This document shows, one piece after another, positions 35,742 to 44,092 of a DNA stretch of 64,000 nucleotides (positions are counted from its first letter, which is position 1; each line of letters opens with the position of its first letter). The stretch is taken from the NCBI GenBank assembly GCA_002709405.1, contig PAQV01000051.1, positions 26,624 through 90,623 of the forward strand, written 5' to 3'. The notes under the pieces were generated by a model. That model was not told where the DNA came from. It worked only from the letters and a program-made list of their open reading frames with translations, and ran no database searches. The position numbers and the translations under genes are program-made. The DNA comes from Paracoccaceae bacterium. Its GTDB lineage: Bacteria; Pseudomonadota; Alphaproteobacteria; Rhodobacterales; Rhodobacteraceae.

Positions 35742-36928
35742 GCCTCGTTCGCCTTCTTCCAGTCGCGCTTGATCTTCTTGGCCAGGGACCATTTGTGGAC
35801 CTCGGTCGGACCGTCGTAGATGCGGAAGGCGCGGATCTCGCGGAAGACCTGTTCGACGATCGTATCCGCCGTCACGCCCTGCCCGCCCATGACCTGCACG
35901 CAGCGATCGGCCACACGCATCAGCGCCTCGGACACGGCGACCTTCGCCATGGAGCTTTCGACCGTGCCCAGCACGCCGGTGTCCAGCACGTCGGCACACC
36001 AGTAGACCATCAGCTCGGCCTGTTTCAGGTCGATCAGGTTGTCGGCCAGCATGAAGCCCACGCCCTCGTGATCGACCAGCGGCTTACCGAAGGCCATGCG
36101 GCGGTTGGCATAATCCGACGCTATTTCGTGCGCGCGGATGCAGGCGCCCAGCCAGCGCATGCAATGGGTCAGCCGCGCGGGCGACAGGCGGACCTGCGCA
36201 TAACGGAAGCCCTCGCCGCTTTCGCCCAGCATCTGCGTTGCAGGAACCCGCAGGTTGTCGATGGTCACGACCGCATGGCCGCCCGGCATCGAGCTGTCGA
36301 GCGTGTCCATCACCCGCTCGATCCGGATCGCCGGGTCGGGCAGATCGACCATGAACATGCAGGCGCCATCGCCGGACTTGGCCATGACGATGCCCAGCCC
36401 GGCCCCGTCGGCCCCGGTGATATAGGTCTTGCGCCCGTTGATGACCCAGTGATTGCCGTCCGGCTGGCAGGTGGTCATCATCATCGACGGGTCCGACCCG
36501 GCCCCGCCATCCGCGGCCGGTTCGGTCATGAAGAAGGCCGAGCGCATGTCGCCCCGGACCATCGGCTCCAGGAACTGCTTCTTCAGCTCGGGCGAGCCGA
36601 CCTTGCCCAGCAGGTACATGTTGCCCTCGTCCGGCGCAGCCACGTGACAGGCCAAAGGCCCAAGCGGCGACAGGCCCGACCGGATCAGGACACAGGCGGT
36701 TTCGCGGTGGCTCAGGTGCGTGTCGTCGTCAAGGATGTGCGGCGTCAACACCCCGTGCCGGCGGGCCAGGTCCTTGAGCTCGACGGACAGCTCTTCCAGC
36801 GGTCCGTGCGGCGTGCGGCGGGGGTCCTTCTCGAAGGGCACGACGACATCACGGACAAAGGTTTCGACCCGGTCCGCGATCGCCAGCGCCCGGTCGGACA
36901 TGCCGGAATTGGTCAGCGCAAAGGTCAT
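35738..36928 (-). CDS. Acyl-CoA dehydrogenase, ACAD10/11 (LvaC) type
   Basis: 396 residues from the ATG overlapping the SDR stop (ATGA). FAD-binding FFMTEPAADGGAGSDPS and the C-terminal RAFRIYDGPTEVHKWSLAKKI. In this last motif an aspartate replaces the catalytic glutamate of the short-chain IYEGT, as in ACAD10/ACAD11 (ADGPDEVH). It directly precedes the APH kinase gene. In the levulinate pathway the equivalent enzyme removes the phosphate from 4-phosphoacyl-CoA to give an enoyl-CoA that enters beta-oxidation. The same reaction is inferred here. Confidence 0.9.
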   Translation of the reverse strand: MTFALTNSGMSDRALAIADRVETFVRDVVVPFEKDPRRTPHGPLEELSVELKDLARRHGVLTPHILDDDTHLSHRETACVLIRSGLSPLGPLACHVAAPDEGNMYLLGKVGSPELKKQFLEPMVRGDMRSAFFMTEPAADGGAGSDPSMMMTTCQPDGNHWVINGRKTYITGADGAGLGIVMAKSGDGACMFMVDLPDPAIRIERVMDTLDSSMPGGHAVVTIDNLRVPATQMLGESGEGFRYAQVRLSPARLTHCMRWLGACIRAHEIASDYANRRMAFGKPLVDHEGVGFMLADNLIDLKQAELMVYWCADVLDTGVLGTVESSMAKVAVSEALMRVADRCVQVMGGQGVTADTIVEQVFREIRAFRIYDGPTEVHKWSLAKKIKRDWKKANEA

Positions 36929-37686
36929 TTCGGAGCCATGCGGATCGCGCCGTCCAGGCGGATCGTCTCGCCGTTCAGCATCGGGTTGTCGACGATGGCC
37001 GCCACCATCCGGGCATATTCCGACGGATCGCCAAGGCGCGGCGGGAACGGCACCTGGCGGCCCAGGCTGTCCTGCGCCTCCTGCGGGAGGGTGGCCATCA
37101 GGGGCGTCAGGAAGAGGCCCGGCGCAATGGTCATCACGCGGATGCCGTAGCGGGCGAATTCCCGGGCCACGGGCAGCGTCATGCCGACGATGCCCCCCTT
37201 TGACGCCGCATAGGCCGCCTGCCCGATCTGCCCGTCGAAGGCCGCGACCGAGGCGGTGTTGATGATCACGCCCCGTTCCTCGCCCAGGGGCTCTGCCGTA
37301 TGCAGGGCGGCGGCGAATTTCGACAGCACGTTGAAGGTGCCGAAGAGGTTCACGTTCACGAGCGAAGTGAACTCCGGCAGCGGGATCGGGTTGCCCTCGC
37401 GGTCGATCACCTTCTTCGGCGGCCCGATGCCCGCGCAATTCACCAGGATGCGCGCCTTGCCATGCAGGCCCTCGGCCTTGGCAATCGCCGCCTCGACCTC
37501 GCCTTCATCCGTCACGTTGACCTTGATGAACGCGCCGCCGACCTCGGCCGCCTTGGCCTCTCCCAGCTCGGCATTCAGGTCGAAAATCGTGACCTTCGCG
37601 CCGGCCTGTGCCAGCAGGTCCACCGTTGCGCCACCCAGTCCCGAGGCACCGCCCGTGACGATGGCCGCCTGTCCGTCGATCTTCAT
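36925..37686 (-). CDS. SDR 3-hydroxyacyl-CoA dehydrogenase (HSD17B10 type)
   Basis: 253 residues from the ATG at 37686. Rossmann motif TGGASGLGGAT (residues 11-21), NCAGIG, and the catalytic S/YxxxK as NTASVAAFDGQIGQAAYAASKGG. C-terminus LNGETIRLDGAIRMAPK is typical of the type II 3-hydroxyacyl-CoA dehydrogenases. It uses NAD+ to oxidise 3-hydroxyacyl-CoA, a step the operon needs because the FadJ-like protein seems to lack a working dehydrogenase site. It could also serve as the 4-keto reductase (LvaD role). Confidence 0.92.
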   Translation of the reverse strand: MKIDGQAAIVTGGASGLGGATVDLLAQAGAKVTIFDLNAELGEAKAAEVGGAFIKVNVTDEGEVEAAIAKAEGLHGKARILVNCAGIGPPKKVIDREGNPIPLPEFTSLVNVNLFGTFNVLSKFAAALHTAEPLGEERGVIINTASVAAFDGQIGQAAYAASKGGIVGMTLPVAREFARYGIRVMTIAPGLFLTPLMATLPQEAQDSLGRQVPFPPRLGDPSEYARMVAAIVDNPMLNGETIRLDGAIRMAPK

Positions 37687-37708
37687 GTCTGTCTTCCTTT
37701 CGGTCCTG

Positions 37709-39253
37709 TCAGGCTGCCGTGGACTTGGCGGGCCAGTATTCATCCTTGAGCTTGCGCTTGATCAGCTTGCCGGTCGGCGTGCGCGGCAGTGCCTCGCGGA
37801 ACTCGACGCTTTTCGGAGCCTTGATCCGGGACAGCCGTGCCCGGCACCACGCGATCAGCTCCTGGGCCTTGGCCTCTGATGGGTCTACCCCCGGTTCCAG
37901 CTGGACGATGGCCTTCACCTGTTCGCCCATCTCGGCACAGGGCACACCGAAGACGGCCACGTCATGCACGTCGGGATGGCCGATCAGCATGTCCTCGGTT
38001 TCCTGCGGATAGATGTTCACGCCGCCGGAAATGATCGTGTAGGACGCCCGGTCGGTCAGGAACAGGAAGCCCTCCTCGTTCACGTAGCCGACGTCGCCGA
38101 TGGTTGAACATCCCGGACGCAGGTAGGCCCGGGCGGTCTTTTCCGGGTCGTGGCGATACTGGAACTCGACGCCGCTGTCGAAATAGACATGGCCGATCTC
38201 GCCCACGGGCAGTTCGTTGCCGTCGTCGTCGGTGACCACGATGTCGCCGATCATCGACTTGCCCACGGTGCCCGGGTACCTGACCCAATCCTCGGACGTC
38301 GTGACCGTGACCCCGTTGGCTTCGGATCCGGCGTAGTACTCGATCAGGATCGGGCCCCACCAGTCGATCATCGCCGCCTTGACGTCCTTGGGACAGGGCG
38401 CGGCGGCGTGGAAGGCGACCTTCAGCCCAGACATGTCATGGCGCGCCCGCACGTCATCGGGCAGCTTCAGCATGCGCACGAACATCGTCGGCACGGCCTG
38501 GGTATGGGTGACGGCATGGGCCTCGATCAGGCGCAGCATGTCCTCGGTGTCGAAGCGTTCCATGATGATCGCCGTGCCGCCCAGCATCACCGCCATCATC
38601 GAGGTGCGCAGGGGGGCCGCGTGATACAGCGGCGCCGGAGACAGGTAGATCGTGTCGCTGTCCATCCCGGCCATGGTTTCGCAGAGCACCGTCATCAGGC
38701 CCGGGATCACCGTATCGACCGGCTGCGGCGTGAAGGAGCGGGTGATGCCCTTAGCGCGCCCCGTCGTGCCCGAAGAATAGAGCAGATCCGCCCCGGCGGC
38801 CTCGTCCGGGATCGGGGTGGCGGGCTGGGCATCTTCGAAGGCCTTCCAGTCGCGCGCGGGCTCGGCGCCCTCTCCGCACATGAAGAACCGGACATCGGGG
38901 CACGCGGCCTGCAGCGCCGGGACGAGGCCCGCATACTTGACCGACACGATGGCCAGCTTGGCGCTGCAGTCGCCGACGATATAGGCGATTTCATCCGCGG
39001 ACAGGTGGTGGCTGATGGCGGTGTAGAACAGGCCGCTGCGTTGCGCGGCCCAGGTCAGCCCGACGAAGTCGAGGCTGTTTTCGAACAACAGCGCGACATG
39101 ATCGCCCTGCCCCAGCCCCAGCTTGCGGAACGCCTGGGCCCCGCGGTTCGACACCGCGTCAAGCTCGGCAAAGGTCAGCGTCTGGCCGCTGCCCGCCATT
39201 CGGTAGGCGATCTTGTCCGGGGTGGTGCGTGCAAATCCAGATGGATGCTTCAT
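37709..39253 (-). CDS. Acyl-CoA synthetase (AMP-forming)
   Basis: 514 residues, intact. AMP-binding motif LLYSSGTTGRAKGITRSF (about residue 156), YAGSEANGVTVT, and the C-terminal lysine in PTGKLIKRKL. It activates a carboxylic acid to its CoA ester with ATP, the entry step of the operon. The paralogue at the operon's end (28950-30309) is broken, so this gene probably carries the activity alone. The start codon lies 36 bp after the neighbouring dehydrogenase stop. Confidence 0.94.
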   Translation of the reverse strand: MKHPSGFARTTPDKIAYRMAGSGQTLTFAELDAVSNRGAQAFRKLGLGQGDHVALLFENSLDFVGLTWAAQRSGLFYTAISHHLSADEIAYIVGDCSAKLAIVSVKYAGLVPALQAACPDVRFFMCGEGAEPARDWKAFEDAQPATPIPDEAAGADLLYSSGTTGRAKGITRSFTPQPVDTVIPGLMTVLCETMAGMDSDTIYLSPAPLYHAAPLRTSMMAVMLGGTAIIMERFDTEDMLRLIEAHAVTHTQAVPTMFVRMLKLPDDVRARHDMSGLKVAFHAAAPCPKDVKAAMIDWWGPILIEYYAGSEANGVTVTTSEDWVRYPGTVGKSMIGDIVVTDDDGNELPVGEIGHVYFDSGVEFQYRHDPEKTARAYLRPGCSTIGDVGYVNEEGFLFLTDRASYTIISGGVNIYPQETEDMLIGHPDVHDVAVFGVPCAEMGEQVKAIVQLEPGVDPSEAKAQELIAWCRARLSRIKAPKSVEFREALPRTPTGKLIKRKLKDEYWPAKSTAA

Positions 39254-39289
39254 GGCTTTCCTCCCTGCGCAGCATGGATCCGACGGGCC

Positions 39290-40438
39290 TCAGGCCCGCT
39301 CCCCCAGACCAAGGCTGCGACCGATGATTTCTTTCATGATTTCAGATGTTCCCGCATAGATCCGACTGACCCGGGCGGAGCAGTACATACGGGCAATCTC
39401 GTATTCCTCCATGAAGCCGGCGCCGCCATGCAGCTGGACACAGGTGTCGACCACCTCGCCCTCGACCTCGGAGGTCAGAAGCTTGGCCTGGGCCGCGATT
39501 TCGGCCGTCAGGTTGCCCTCCATATGTTCGGCCGCGCAATGGTCGACAAAGGTCCAGGCCCCGTCCAGCTTGGTCTTCAGCGCCGCCATGGCAAAGCGCG
39601 AGTTCTGGAACTTGCCGATCGGCTGACCGAAGGCCTTGCGCTCGGTGATGTAGTCCAGCGTGATGTCGAAGGCGCGCTGCGCATGGCTGACGAACTGGAC
39701 CGAGCCCATCAGTCGTTCCTCGGCCAGGTTCTTCATCATCATGGCGAACCCACCCCGGGGATCGCCCAGCACGGCCTCCTTCGGCAGCTTGACGTTGTCG
39801 AAGACCAGCTCGGCCGTGTCCTGGGATTTCAGCCCGATCTTTTCCAGCTTGCGCCCCCGGCTGAACCCCGGCGTGCCGTCGGGCACCAGGAACAGGCCGA
39901 TGTCATAGCGTCCCTCGCCCGTACGAGCCGCCACAAGGACCAGCCCCGCCAGAATACCGTTCGAAATGAATGTCTTGGCCCCGTTCAGCAGCCAGTGATC
40001 GCCCTTGTCCTCGGCCCGCGTGCGCACCGCGGCCAGGTCCGATCCGGTGTCGGGTTCGGTCATGGCAATGGCCAGGATCGTGTCGCCCGACACCACGCCG
40101 GGCATGAACCGGGCCTTTTGCGCTTCGGACCCGAAACGGTGCAGGTAGGGCCCGACGATCCGGTTGTGCAGGGGCAGGTAGAACCCGTTCTCGCGCGCCG
40201 AGAGTTCCTCGGACAGGATCATGTCCATGCGGAAATCGTCGAGCCCAAGGCCGCCATAGGCCTCGTCGGCATACATCGCCAGAAAGCCCTGCGCCCCGGC
40301 CGATTTCCAGATCTCGCGCGAGACCATGCCGTCCTTGCGGAATTGCTCGGCGTGGGGATAGACCTCGGCCTCTGCCCATTTGCGGACCGTGTCACGGAAC
40401 ATCGCGTGTTCCTGTTCGAAAATGCGTCTGCGGATCAT
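39290..40438 (-). CDS. Acyl-CoA dehydrogenase (long-chain/isovaleryl-like type)
   Basis: 382 residues from the ATG at 40438, 11 bp after the FadJ-like stop. FAD-binding pattern ILAIAMTEPDTGSDLAAV and C-terminal ARVSRIYAGTSEIMKEIIGRSLGL. Here an alanine replaces the IYEGT glutamate, as in long-chain and isovaleryl enzymes, where the catalytic glutamate sits on an earlier helix (candidate in QLHGGAGFMEEYEIARMY). Together with the other two dehydrogenases the operon covers three different subtypes. Confidence 0.92.
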   Translation of the reverse strand: MIRRRIFEQEHAMFRDTVRKWAEAEVYPHAEQFRKDGMVSREIWKSAGAQGFLAMYADEAYGGLGLDDFRMDMILSEELSARENGFYLPLHNRIVGPYLHRFGSEAQKARFMPGVVSGDTILAIAMTEPDTGSDLAAVRTRAEDKGDHWLLNGAKTFISNGILAGLVLVAARTGEGRYDIGLFLVPDGTPGFSRGRKLEKIGLKSQDTAELVFDNVKLPKEAVLGDPRGGFAMMMKNLAEERLMGSVQFVSHAQRAFDITLDYITERKAFGQPIGKFQNSRFAMAALKTKLDGAWTFVDHCAAEHMEGNLTAEIAAQAKLLTSEVEGEVVDTCVQLHGGAGFMEEYEIARMYCSARVSRIYAGTSEIMKEIIGRSLGLGERA

Positions 40439-40448
40439 ATGCCTGCTC

Positions 40449-42173
40449 CTACGCCGCGCGCTCTGCCAGAAGATCCCGGCGGTCCAGCAGATCCGGGTCG
40501 GGCGTGAACCTTTCGCCATGGCGGGTCGCCAGGTCGCGCAGGCGGGCGGTGAAGGTGCCCGCTCCAAGGCCCCGCACAAAGCGGATCGCCCCGCCGGTGT
40601 GCGGCGGGAACCCCGCGCCCAGGACCGAGGCCAGGTCCGCTTCCTCTTCGGTCGCGATCACGCCTTCGTCGAGGCAGCGCAGGGCTTCGAGCGACTGGAT
40701 GAACAGCAACCGGTCCGCGCCATCCTCGGGCAGATCGGGTGCATCCGCCCCCGGCTCGGGCGCAAAGGTCAGGCCGGTGTCATAGGCCAGGCGGTCCAGC
40801 GCCGGTGCGGCAAGGCCTTCATCCAGCATCGCCTGCGCCTCGCGTGCGTAGGCGGCGTGCAGGCGGGCAATGAACTGGCCGGGACGGTCCTGGACCACCA
40901 CGGGGGTGTGGCCGATCCGCTGGAACAGGTCATAGGCCATCCGCAGCGTGTCATTGCCGGTCAGATCGCCCGCGATGATCTCGACCACCTTACTGCCGGG
41001 CAAGACGTCGGGGATGCGAAAGCCGAAGAGGCGTGCCGGGTCGACGCCATCAATGGTCAGGTCCGAGAGCAGGCCCGTGACCTGCACGCCTACGACGCCC
41101 GAGGGCACCGTTCCGGGGGCCTCGGTGCCGGTGATCAGCGTCATGTCACTGTCTGCTGCCCCCCGTGCGACATCAACCTTGCGCCCGGCCGCCTTGGCCA
41201 GAGCCTCGGCAACGGGGTCGCTGCCGATCACGGTCAGCGAGCCGATCTTCGTCCGCTCCCCCTCGGGCCGCATCCGGCCGGACCGGACGGCGTTCGCGGC
41301 GAAGAAGGTCAGCCAAATCGACGCCCGCGTTTCCGGCAGGCCCAGGAGGGTCGCAAACCGATCCGTTTCGTCCTGAAGCGTGGCGTCCATGTCCAGCGAA
41401 AGCCCCTGCTCGACGATGTCGAGAATGCGCATCGGGGCCGGCAGCTTGCCGCGCGTGCGCTGCAGGACCTCGGACCGCCTGGTCGCGATCAGCGCGCGGG
41501 CCGCGGCCAGATCGGCGCCAGACATCCGCTCCCGGTCCGCGTCCCACGGCTGCACATGCGTGGCCTTGCCCCCCAGGATCCAGGCCTTGGCCGCGGGGAC
41601 CAGGTCGTCGCGCGTCGGCACGACCTGATCGACAAGCCCGAGCGACAGCGCCTCTTGCGGCTGTACGAAACGGCCGCTCAGCAGAAGGTCCAGCGCCGGG
41701 TCCAGCGGCAGAAGATACGGCAGGCGCGCGACGCCCCCTGCCCCGGGCAACAGGCCCAGCGTCACCTCGGGCAGGCCCACGACGGCCGCCGGATCGTCCA
41801 CGATGATGCGGTGGTTGCAGCCCAGGCAGATCTCGAACCCGCCGCCCAGGGCCGCCCCGTTGATCGCCGCGACAACCGGCACGGGCAGCCGGTCAAGCCG
41901 GCGCAGATATCCCTTGTCCTCGGTCAGCCAGGCCTTGTAGGCCGCGTCGCCGGCCTTGACGGCCATCAGCCCATGCAGATCGCCCCCGGCGAAAAACGTC
42001 TTCTTGGCCGAGGCAAAGACCACCCCGACCAGGTCCGGCTCGGCCTCCAGCCGGGCGACGGTCTCGCCCATCAGGTCGTGATAGACCGGGTTCATCGTGT
42101 TGGCCGACTGCCCGTCCATGTCCATCGTCACCACGACGATACCCGACGCATCGCGCCGATACTCAAAGCCCAT
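40449..42173 (-). CDS. FadJ-like enoyl-CoA hydratase with degenerate 3-hydroxyacyl-CoA dehydrogenase part
   Basis: 574 residues from the ATG at 42173 (GGAGGGAC upstream); FadB/FadJ alpha subunits are about 700. N-terminal crotonase domain is complete with both catalytic glutamates (GAALGGGFEICLG; GLPEVTLGLLPGAGG). The NAD-binding part is short and lacks GxGxxG (only VIGSDPVAEALAKAAG). The usual HFFNP histidine is an arginine (FGFRIPDVLPGSKVVEII), while the helical C-terminal dehydrogenase part (GQFIARLHAAYAREAQAML) is still there. So hydratase activity is expected but dehydrogenase activity is doubtful. First gene of the acyl-CoA operon. Confidence 0.88.
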   Translation of the reverse strand: MGFEYRRDASGIVVVTMDMDGQSANTMNPVYHDLMGETVARLEAEPDLVGVVFASAKKTFFAGGDLHGLMAVKAGDAAYKAWLTEDKGYLRRLDRLPVPVVAAINGAALGGGFEICLGCNHRIIVDDPAAVVGLPEVTLGLLPGAGGVARLPYLLPLDPALDLLLSGRFVQPQEALSLGLVDQVVPTRDDLVPAAKAWILGGKATHVQPWDADRERMSGADLAAARALIATRRSEVLQRTRGKLPAPMRILDIVEQGLSLDMDATLQDETDRFATLLGLPETRASIWLTFFAANAVRSGRMRPEGERTKIGSLTVIGSDPVAEALAKAAGRKVDVARGAADSDMTLITGTEAPGTVPSGVVGVQVTGLLSDLTIDGVDPARLFGFRIPDVLPGSKVVEIIAGDLTGNDTLRMAYDLFQRIGHTPVVVQDRPGQFIARLHAAYAREAQAMLDEGLAAPALDRLAYDTGLTFAPEPGADAPDLPEDGADRLLFIQSLEALRCLDEGVIATEEEADLASVLGAGFPPHTGGAIRFVRGLGAGTFTARLRDLATRHGERFTPDPDLLDRRDLLAERAA

Positions 42174-42225
42174 GACTGTCCCTCCAGAAGCGCGCCTGTC
42201 CTCCATCGCGCTTTCCCTTAACCGG

Positions 42226-42254
42226 ACCATATCGGCGGGTTTTCATTTTTTCAA
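42226..42254 (-). promoter_or_regulatory. Promoter of the acyl-CoA operon
   Basis: Minus-strand -35 TTGAAA (42249-42254), 17-bp spacer, -10 TATGGT (42226-42231), about 50 bp upstream of the FadJ-like start codon. The -35 box lies inside the operator at 42247-42269, so a bound repressor would block it. Confidence 0.6.
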
Positions 42255-42269
42255 GCACTGTACTAAAAA
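42247..42269. promoter_or_regulatory. Operator between acyl-CoA operon and tetR
   Basis: The right half (GCACTGTACTAAAAA) and the left TTTTT match the palindrome at 28802-28824 at 19 of 23 positions; the left arm is less perfect (TTTTTCAA). Position next to a divergent TetR gene makes it the likely TetR binding site. Confidence 0.7.
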
Positions 42270-42290
42270 ATTTTGACGACCCGGTTCGAG

Positions 42291-42319
42291 TTGATCTGAC
42301 GCCCCTTGATCCTTATTAA
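42291..42319 (+). promoter_or_regulatory. Promoter of tetR
   Basis: -35 TTGATC, 17-bp spacer, -10 TATTAA, 35 bp upstream of the tetR start codon. It begins 21 bp from the operator edge, so autoregulation is possible but would need an extended complex. Confidence 0.45.
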
Positions 42320-42354
42320 TCCGTCGGAAATCGAACGTTTTCCGAGACAGTTGC

Positions 42355-43083
42355 ATGGCGCCAGCGCAAAAAGACTCCCTGCGAAAGGGTGAACGGACAC
42401 GGCTTCGCCTGAAGAAAACGGCGCTTCGTCTGTTTGCCCAGAGGGGACTCGAAAACGTCTCGATCCGGGACATCCAGGCGGCGGCGGGCCAGAAGAACAA
42501 CGGCTCGATCACCTATTACTTCTCCTCCCGCGATGCCCTGATCCGCGAGATCGTGGCCGACGTGGCGGCCAAGCTGGATGACGACAACAACCGGCGGCTG
42601 GACGCGCTGGAAGCCCGTGGCGGGCCGCAAAGCGTGCGCGAAGTGGCCGAGATCCTGCTGCCGGTGGTCGAGCACGGCCATGCGGATGCGCAGGACGACC
42701 TGTTCCAGCTGCAATTCTTCACCTCGGTGCTGATCACCCGGCGCGACCTGCTGTTCGAGGCGACGGCGGATGCCGACCGGGCCACGCGCCGCTGCTTCCG
42801 GCACATCGTGCGGCTTGCGCCCGAGATGCCCAGGGAGATCATCAACCAGCGCCTGCAACTGATGCTGCTGTTCGCGCTGTCCGCCGGGGCGTCGATGGAA
42901 TCCGGCAAGGAGGGGCACCGCAACTGGTCGTCGCTGTGGACCCAGGCATCGGCCGAACACAACCTGGCCGACATCATGGCCGGGATGATCGTGGCGCCGG
43001 TGTCCGAGCAAACGCTGGAGGCCGTCGGCAAGCCGCGCAGCGACATCGAGACGGAAAAGGCCGCGCCGGACCGCCAGGTCTAA
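42355..43083 (+). CDS. TetR-family transcriptional regulator
   Basis: 242 residues. N-terminal helix-turn-helix (KTALRLFAQRGLENVSIRDIQAAAGQKNNGSITYYFSSRDALIREI, about 20-65) with the family's YYFSSRDAL pattern, then a ligand-binding helical domain. It is divergent from the acyl-CoA operon, and its probable operator occurs there and upstream of the TRAP operon. It probably represses both until a CoA-ester or acid intermediate binds. Convergent with the next gene. Confidence 0.92.
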   Translation: MAPAQKDSLRKGERTRLRLKKTALRLFAQRGLENVSIRDIQAAAGQKNNGSITYYFSSRDALIREIVADVAAKLDDDNNRRLDALEARGGPQSVREVAEILLPVVEHGHADAQDDLFQLQFFTSVLITRRDLLFEATADADRATRRCFRHIVRLAPEMPREIINQRLQLMLLFALSAGASMESGKEGHRNWSSLWTQASAEHNLADIMAGMIVAPVSEQTLEAVGKPRSDIETEKAAPDRQV

Positions 43084-43108
43084 GGGCAATTCTAGGGACA
43101 ATGCGCCC

Positions 43109-44092
43109 CTAGTTCCTCAGCCGCTGCCCCGTGGCCAGCATGTGGTCGACCCGCGCGCGCACCTGCGGCCAGGTCACCAGCTCGGCCAGGGTCTCGACCT
43201 CCAACGCGAGAAGATCCGCCTCCATGGCCACCCCCTGCCCGCGCGCACCGCCGGTCAGAATGGCGGCCAGCTTGCCTGCCACGGCGCGGTCCGTGTCTGT
43301 CAGGGTGTCGTCTGCGCCTATCCCGTCCAGGATCTCTGCCGCCCCCGCCTGCCCAGCCACGGGAAGCGACACTGGCCCCGGGGGCGCGTATCCCGGGACC
43401 AGCGACAGCGCCCGCTCCCTGGCGATCCGGGGCAGATCTGCCCTGTCCGCGACGATGACATCGCCCGCGCGCAACAGGCCCATCGCCCGCGCCTCTGCCG
43501 CGCCAGAGGACACGCGCCCGGACATCAGCGGGCCAAAAGCCCGCCGGGCCAGGTCCACCGGGCTGGCCGTCGGGTCCGCCTGCACCATGCGGGCGTAAAG
43601 CCGCGTGCAGCCGCCCCATCCGGGCACCAGGCCGATCCCCGCCTCTGGCAGACCGATGCCCGCCCCGGCATGGGCCACGGACGCATCCGCATGCATCTGG
43701 ACCTCGCAGCCTCCGCCCAGGGCAAACCCGTGCACCGCCGCGACCACCGGAACCGGCGCGCGCCGCATCCGCTGAAACAGGCCCTGCCCGCGACGTCCAT
43801 AGGCCCCGATCTTCTCGGGCCCGCCCGGGCTGTCCAGCATGCGGGTGAAAAACGTCAGGTCCGCCCCGGCCGAGAACGCCTTGGGATCGTCATTCGCCAG
43901 CACCATCGCCCGGACCCCGGCGCCCGCCCGGTCGAGCGTGTCCTCAAGCAGGTCGAAGACGCCCGGATCGAAGGTGTTCATCTTGGTATGAGCCCGGAAG
44001 CACACGACGCCGTCGCCCATGTCGTGCAGGCTCGCCATGGCATTGCCCGACAGCACGGGCAGGTCGGACACGGGGTGAAAATCTGTCATCAT
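43109..44092 (-). CDS. Enoyl-CoA hydratase family protein with C-terminal extension
   Basis: 327 residues from the ATG at 44092 overlapping the NMO-like stop. Crotonase motifs: AFSAGADLTFF, GFALGGGCEVQMHADASV and GIGLPEAGIGLVPGWGG with both catalytic glutamates, so hydratase activity is expected. The last 90 residues resemble the inter-domain region of FadJ-type proteins rather than a plain hydratase, without a dehydrogenase domain. Second gene of a two-gene minus-strand operon with an NMO-like flavoprotein. Confidence 0.85.
   Translation of the reverse strand: MMTDFHPVSDLPVLSGNAMASLHDMGDGVVCFRAHTKMNTFDPGVFDLLEDTLDRAGAGVRAMVLANDDPKAFSAGADLTFFTRMLDSPGGPEKIGAYGRRGQGLFQRMRRAPVPVVAAVHGFALGGGCEVQMHADASVAHAGAGIGLPEAGIGLVPGWGGCTRLYARMVQADPTASPVDLARRAFGPLMSGRVSSGAAEARAMGLLRAGDVIVADRADLPRIARERALSLVPGYAPPGPVSLPVAGQAGAAEILDGIGADDTLTDTDRAVAGKLAAILTGGARGQGVAMEADLLALEVETLAELVTWPQVRARVDHMLATGQRLRN

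Noticed and set aside
38150-40507. 785-aa plus-strand ORF, the longest in the track
   Set aside because: Antisense shadow of the acyl-CoA synthetase and acyl-CoA dehydrogenase genes; histidine/arginine/glutamine-rich translation without domains.
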